Shown: positions 59,395 through 64,000 of the stretch, piece after piece
Layout: the number at the start of each line of letters is the position of its first letter
How positions within the stretch are numbered: position 1 is the first letter of the stretch
Assembly: GCF_023065955.2 (NCBI RefSeq)
Contig: NC_079873.1
Location: 96,820,128 to 96,884,127, forward strand
Length of the DNA: 64,000 nucleotides
Direction of reading: 5' to 3'
Source: Ursus arctos
Taxonomy: Eukaryota > Chordata > Mammalia > Carnivora > Ursidae
Position numbers and translations under genes: made by a program
Notes under the pieces: model-generated
The model's database searches: none
The model's input: only the letters and a program-made list of their open reading frames with translations
What the model was told of the DNA's origin: nothing

Positions 59395-59804
59395 ACACCA
59401 GTATTCTATATTTAGAGATTTTATCTTCGGCTTATTAAAAAAGATGGTCTGATTCTCTGGTCATACTTCACACTAGACTGGCTAGACTGGCTTTGTGACT
59501 ATTTAGAAACAAATCCCCTCTGGGAAAATAAAGAGAAAAAACTCATTCAAGATCGTTACTTTGAAACAGCAAGACACTTGTTTATTTCAGATGATAGAAG
59601 CTTTGGTCTCAAAAAGGAACTGCTCCTGCTCAACCAGCAGTTCCCTCCCCTTATCTTAAAAAATTGTGGTATCTAATTATTTGCTTGATTATTTCCTATG
59701 AGGTTTGGGGGTTTTATTTTTTAAACCAACACAAATTCAAATTAATTTTCATTAGGGAACCTCGTTAGAGTCCTTGGGATGCCTGGAGGTGTCTTGCAGT
59801 TTTA
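59395..59804. other. Unique intronic sequence
   Basis: Nothing recognised. Confidence 0.4.
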
Positions 59805-59965
59805 TAAAGCAGCGTACAGAGGCCTAGAAGCAGACCTGGGTTCTAGTCCCAAGCTGTAGTACTCCAAAGAGTCACTTAATCCCTCCGTGCCTCCATTTCC
59901 TAAACTGTAAAATGACTGTGTTCTATATGATGGCCCCTTCCAGTTCCAACAGACCATGATTCCCA
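59805..59965 (+). repeat. MIR or MIR3 SINE
   Basis: gcagacctgggttctagtcc, tccgtgcctccatttcctaa and gatggccccttccagttcca give a MIR core with a MIR3-like 3' end. Confidence 0.6.
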
Positions 59966-61764
59966 GAGCTGTGAAAAACAAGGTAAGCAATTCAAGAAAT
60001 ATTGAGTCCCAGCCCATGTTACCATACCCGGTTCTAGATATGGGCAGGGGGGAGGATGTGTCTTTCATGCTACAGTAGTAGGGGTGATAAGGCAGTGCAA
60101 TCGTTCTGGAAGGCGTAGTATGGGAAGTATTTAAAACCGTGTGAGTCAACTTTCCTGCTTTCTCAGATTGCCGCGCTGGTGACCATCATAGAATGTTTCT
60201 TTGCTGACCGTGAATCTTGCAAGCCTCAGTATCAGTGAGCTTTGCTTAGCCTTGGAGACGCAAATGGAGGGGGGAATTGAGATGCTATGCTCCAAGGCCA
60301 GGACACAGCCTGGAAGTTTATCATTGACCTTTCTCCTTAGAGTACAGAATAACAAATGCCCCCATTAATAGGATTTTCTGGTTGATGAAAGCCGTACACG
60401 TGTATATGGAAATATCACATCAGCCCTTATAATATCTGGAAAATGGGGGAAAATCCTATCAGGAATTTCTGGTAGTTGCTTCTGATTAACCACTGTTTGT
60501 TTGTTCATCACAAGCCTCTCCTAAGTCCCCCGTTACATCCTTCTCCACTGTCACACTGCTGCTCAGGTGCCCTTCACACACAGCGATGTAGAGCAGATTG
60601 CAGTAAAGATCTACTCAATCAAAACGCCTTCTCTCCCATCTCTTAACACCAGCATTTTAGGATTAAGGCTGGTACCTTATTCCAAAATTCTAAAGATATG
60701 AACAAATGCAAAAATAAAACTAATACAAGTATCTTCCTTTGTTTTGAGTTGATCCCATCACTTAATCAAGCGAGACTCAGATCTTTAAAAACAAAATAGG
60801 GAAAGGAAACACTGCCCATGCATAGCTGCTTTCATCCCTCCACAGGCAACGAATGCATTTTCAGTTAGCATGGGAGGAAAACACCCCGCTACCTGTTCCT
60901 TTGTGGGGCTTACACTACGGTTGCGCCGGGTAAGCCTTTGCAGGCGCTGAGAGGTTGACTAAGTCCTATGCGTTACAATAACTGCCTTGTGAACATTAAT
61001 GAATTTTTTAGAATCATCATCCTGCTTTATTAGGAAATTTCCCCAGATTAAGAGCAACAAAAATGTAGCAATTAGAAGGTTCATCACACAGCTGCATGAT
61101 TACAGGAGCCTTGTCCTAGATTCTAACAGATGCTGTAACAAACAGTTTCATAAGGGCTGCAAGAACCACAGTTTACAACAGCAACGCAAAAGCTAATTAT
61201 TGCTTCCATTGCCACAGGACCCTTATGTGTAAAATAATTTAGATTTCTGGGATTTCCTACATAGAGACACCAAGCAAAATAAGTGTAGTGATAAAAAAAA
61301 TAAAATAAAAGATGCAAACCCAAGTTCTTTCCTTCCTTAACACGGAAGGGCAATGGCAAATAATTGATCCATGCCAAGGTCTGGACTTTGATGAGACAGA
61401 GTGTGGGCAAGAGCCCTTGGTCAGTTTGTTACCAACCACCCCACTGGCCCTTCCGGTCACATCCCATGTCTGTTGGGTCAGCCTTCCCTCATTCCAGATC
61501 TGTCTCTGACCAGAGGTTATAACAAATTGACAAGTATGGGGCACCATTCAACAGGCCAGGGCCAGGGCTTGGGGAGATTGGTGACAATTAGTGTCATGTC
61601 ACCAGAGGTGGAGGTAAGTGGATGAGAGAAGTAGCCAGGCACCACTATTCTCTCTCCAACCTTTTGAAATAAGTATAGCTACCCAAGAGCCTCCCAAACA
61701 CACATGAACCCCCAACACCCTACTTGGGAAAAGAATGGTGGCTGGCAAATATCTTCTGAAGTAA
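59966..61764. other. Unique intronic sequence
   Basis: No exon or repeat recognised; opposing frames up to 96 codons at 61123-61625 are unsupported. Confidence 0.4.
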
Positions 61765-61920
61765 TCTAGCGCTAGGCCAAAGACCCAGAAGCTGGCTGAG
61801 TTCTGTCTCAAGATCACCGTGTGACCTTGTACAGTCACCTCTCCTTTCATCATCTTAGCGACTGCAGCCATAAAATATAAGAACCCCTCCCTGCCTGACT
61901 AGGATGACGTTAAGATGAAT
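61765..61920 (+). repeat. MIR SINE, weak
   Basis: caccgtgtgaccttgtacag and cacctctcctttcatcatct resemble the MIR core; the rest is diverged. Confidence 0.35.
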
Positions 61921-62471
61921 CGGACAATTTCTCTAAAGTATTCTAAGATCCTCAGAGAGGGCAAGTCTACACATTATCAAGCGTAGCAAGCATTATAATT
62001 AGAGTCACTGCCCCTCATTTCTTCAGGAGGAGAAAATGAACAAGGAAAGGAACGTGTGGTCACTGAGCCTGAGAACTCAAAAAGCATTTAAGCTTCTTCT
62101 ATAATCTGAGGCGGGTCTCAAGAGAGAGAGACTGAAGTGGGGGTGTCATCTTAAACGTTTGGATTTGTGTTACCAAGGGGGTGCCAGGTGCTTTGATTAT
62201 GGTTTTGTGGGCCAGTCTGTCCTAAACATGGGTATTGTATTCAAACTTCCCTGGTTTAACTTCAATTGTTTTCATGCCTTTAATTGCCCCAACAGTGGAA
62301 ATTCTAGTTCTAGGTATAAGTGGATCATTATTGAGGACAGGGGCAGGAAGGGTGCCATCTCTTTCAAAGTTCAGCATTGCCAGAAAATGTGCCTGCCAAT
62401 CTTAAGAATGGGGACACAGAACTGGGTGAACCGATTTGCAAATCGGAACCTTGAAACGATGCTATCTAAAA
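61921..62471. other. Unique intronic sequence
   Basis: The 128-codon + frame at 62159-62545 ends in the CA repeat and has no support. Confidence 0.4.

Positions 62472-62472
<1 letters not shown>

Positions 62473-62510
<38 letters not shown>
62473..62510. repeat. (CA)n microsatellite
   Basis: About 19 uninterrupted CA units. Confidence 0.98.
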
Positions 62511-62511
<1 letters not shown>

Positions 62512-62515
<4 letters not shown>

Positions 62516-64000
62516 GAGGTAAATAAGAGGAAAGGACCAAAATAGAGTGGGACCTCAGTAACACTATATCTTAGATTAAGAGATGAAGATCCAGGGATAC
62601 TGAATCATCAGGGGACTAGACAAAGAAGGTACTATCAAAAGCTTCTTAATGGCCATTCTGAAGTTCCTTCGCTGCTATGTCCTCAACAGCTCTGAGAGTC
62701 CTTTCCACTTCTCTTGACCTATTTCAGACTACTGCCTGTGTTTAACTTGAGAACCTCCTATTCAATAAATCACTCCTCCTCCCCCTTCCCTGGCCAATAT
62801 AAAATCAATTGTTGCTTGACAGACAGCTTTGTTGCAGTTTTCTCAAAGGCAAAAAGGAAAGAAACACACCTTATTTGTACACACATTAACTTAATTTCAG
62901 TCTTACCCAGCACAATCCTTCAAACTCTGACTCAAACCCCTTTGCTATTTGGTGTCCATGGCAATGACCACCAAGCCACTCAGAGAGAGTTGCAAGGAGT
63001 GAAAGGAAAGTGTATCTCCCAAAAGAGCCTTTAGCTCCTCTGCATTTGCGACGTCAATAGCAGGTGGCAGCGGGTCCCTCCCTGAATCCTCGGGCATTTG
63101 CTTTCATTAGGGACGGGGAATGTCGTTCTCCTCTCCTCCCCAGAAGACTCATGGGCTGCTTCTCACACCCAACCTGCTGAAGATAAAGCACTAATTGTGG
63201 AATACTGAAACCATGTAGGAGGACAGTGTTTGCCTGAGAAAACTTCCCAGGGGTCTCCTTCCCCAGCGACTCTGTCCGCCTGCAGCCTCCACCACAATTT
63301 ACCCTGCTTGCTAAACGATAGCCAGTGACCTCGAACCCTCAAAAGGCAATACACATGAAATCCTACCCACTTTTCGTTTATGGTCCTTACCACCCAGTGA
63401 CCCGAAACTCATTCTCTTAACTTTCTTAAGTCCTATCAATGCATGCATGGCAATCTTGCCATCAAACTGTATTTTTTAAGAAAAAGGGGCTATGTTAATA
63501 ATGGTCCAGGTACTGGAGGATTTATGAGCCAAAATTGTATGGTTTCTCCAAACACAGTGAAAGCTGTTCAGTCTGCAAACCGATTTCATGAGTTCCATCT
63601 TATTTGCTTTGCTCAGAGTTTAGTTGAAAAGTTGTCAGATGGTGATGAGTTTCCCCTTGCTGTTGTACTGAGGAAGAGAGGGATGGTTCCATTTGCAATC
63701 TCATTCCAGCAGAACCCAACATATCTAACAAAGGCTTTTTGCATTAAAAAAAAAACTAGCTCAGACTCGGTTCTTTATGGAAACTGAAAAGGACCCATTA
63801 CTCAGTGTCCTCTTCATAGAATCTGCATAAACAGGAATACTACTCGAAGTGGGAGAAACAAGTGAATGGCTTTATCTTCTTAATTGCATGGAAAAAGAAA
63901 CAGAAGGCTCTTATGCATGATCCCTTCCAGCAGATCTGCTGAAATGTAAGGAAAGTTTTCAAGCTCTCCTTGAAAGCCAGAGAACATTCCTATTCACGCT
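62512..64000. other. Unique intronic sequence
   Basis: No repeat recognised. The 114-codon + frame at 63443-63787 has no flanking splice sites or homology that I recognise. GRIA3 exon 5 is not here. Confidence 0.4.

Noticed and set aside
63443..63787. 114-codon ORF near the right edge
   Set aside because: No known protein similarity recognised and no splice context.

Overview
The window is mammalian chromosomal DNA from a carnivoran, most likely a bear-family species (giant panda or bear). At least eighteen copies of the tRNA-derived Carnivora SINE (CAN-SINE) are scattered through it. Two of them, at 41.4 and 59.2 kb, carry the body variant I associate with giant panda/bear copies. Carnivore L1 3' ends and old mammalian repeats (MIR, L2, L3/CR1, MER5-type hAT elements) fill much of the rest. 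Species assignment within Ursidae is an inference from SINE subfamily only.

One protein-coding exon can be supported: 48987-49174 on the + strand. It encodes 62 codons plus a split glycine of the amino-terminal domain of the AMPA receptor subunit GluA3 (GRIA3, X-linked in placental mammals), flanked by a good 3' splice site and a near-consensus 5' splice site. By the exon layout of the AMPA receptor family it is coding exon 4. Neither the preceding 5' exon nor the following 54-bp exon was found, so the window reads as about 49 kb of intron 3, exon 4 and about 15 kb of intron 4.

Layout: 1-7 kb is unique intron with MIRs. 7.3-9 kb is a twin-primed (5'-inverted) L1 hit by a CAN-SINE. 10.9-14.8 kb holds three L1 insertions with target-site duplications. 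15.3-16.6 kb has two hAT relics and a head-to-head CAN-SINE pair. 18.1-19.7 kb is bounded by an inverted repeat with a 39-bp identical core. 20-36 kb is mostly unique sequence with MIRs, a GATA microsatellite and a few SINEs. 36.9-39.7 kb has a short carnivore L1 and an old L1 carrying two SINEs and a TA repeat. 40.7-48.8 kb is a cluster of eight CAN-SINEs, all in the sense direction of GRIA3, the last ending 187 bp before exon 4. 49-64 kb is intron 4 with MIRs, an L2 tail, an L3/CR1 relic, a possible LTR and two more SINEs.

I see no novel multi-gene system, no RNA gene and no complete gene. The most unusual structure is the 18.1/19.6 kb inverted repeat. The remaining interest lies in insertion mechanisms (twin priming, premature L1 polyadenylation, nested MIRs) and in SINE arrangement relative to a brain receptor gene whose family is known for RNA editing and alternative splicing.
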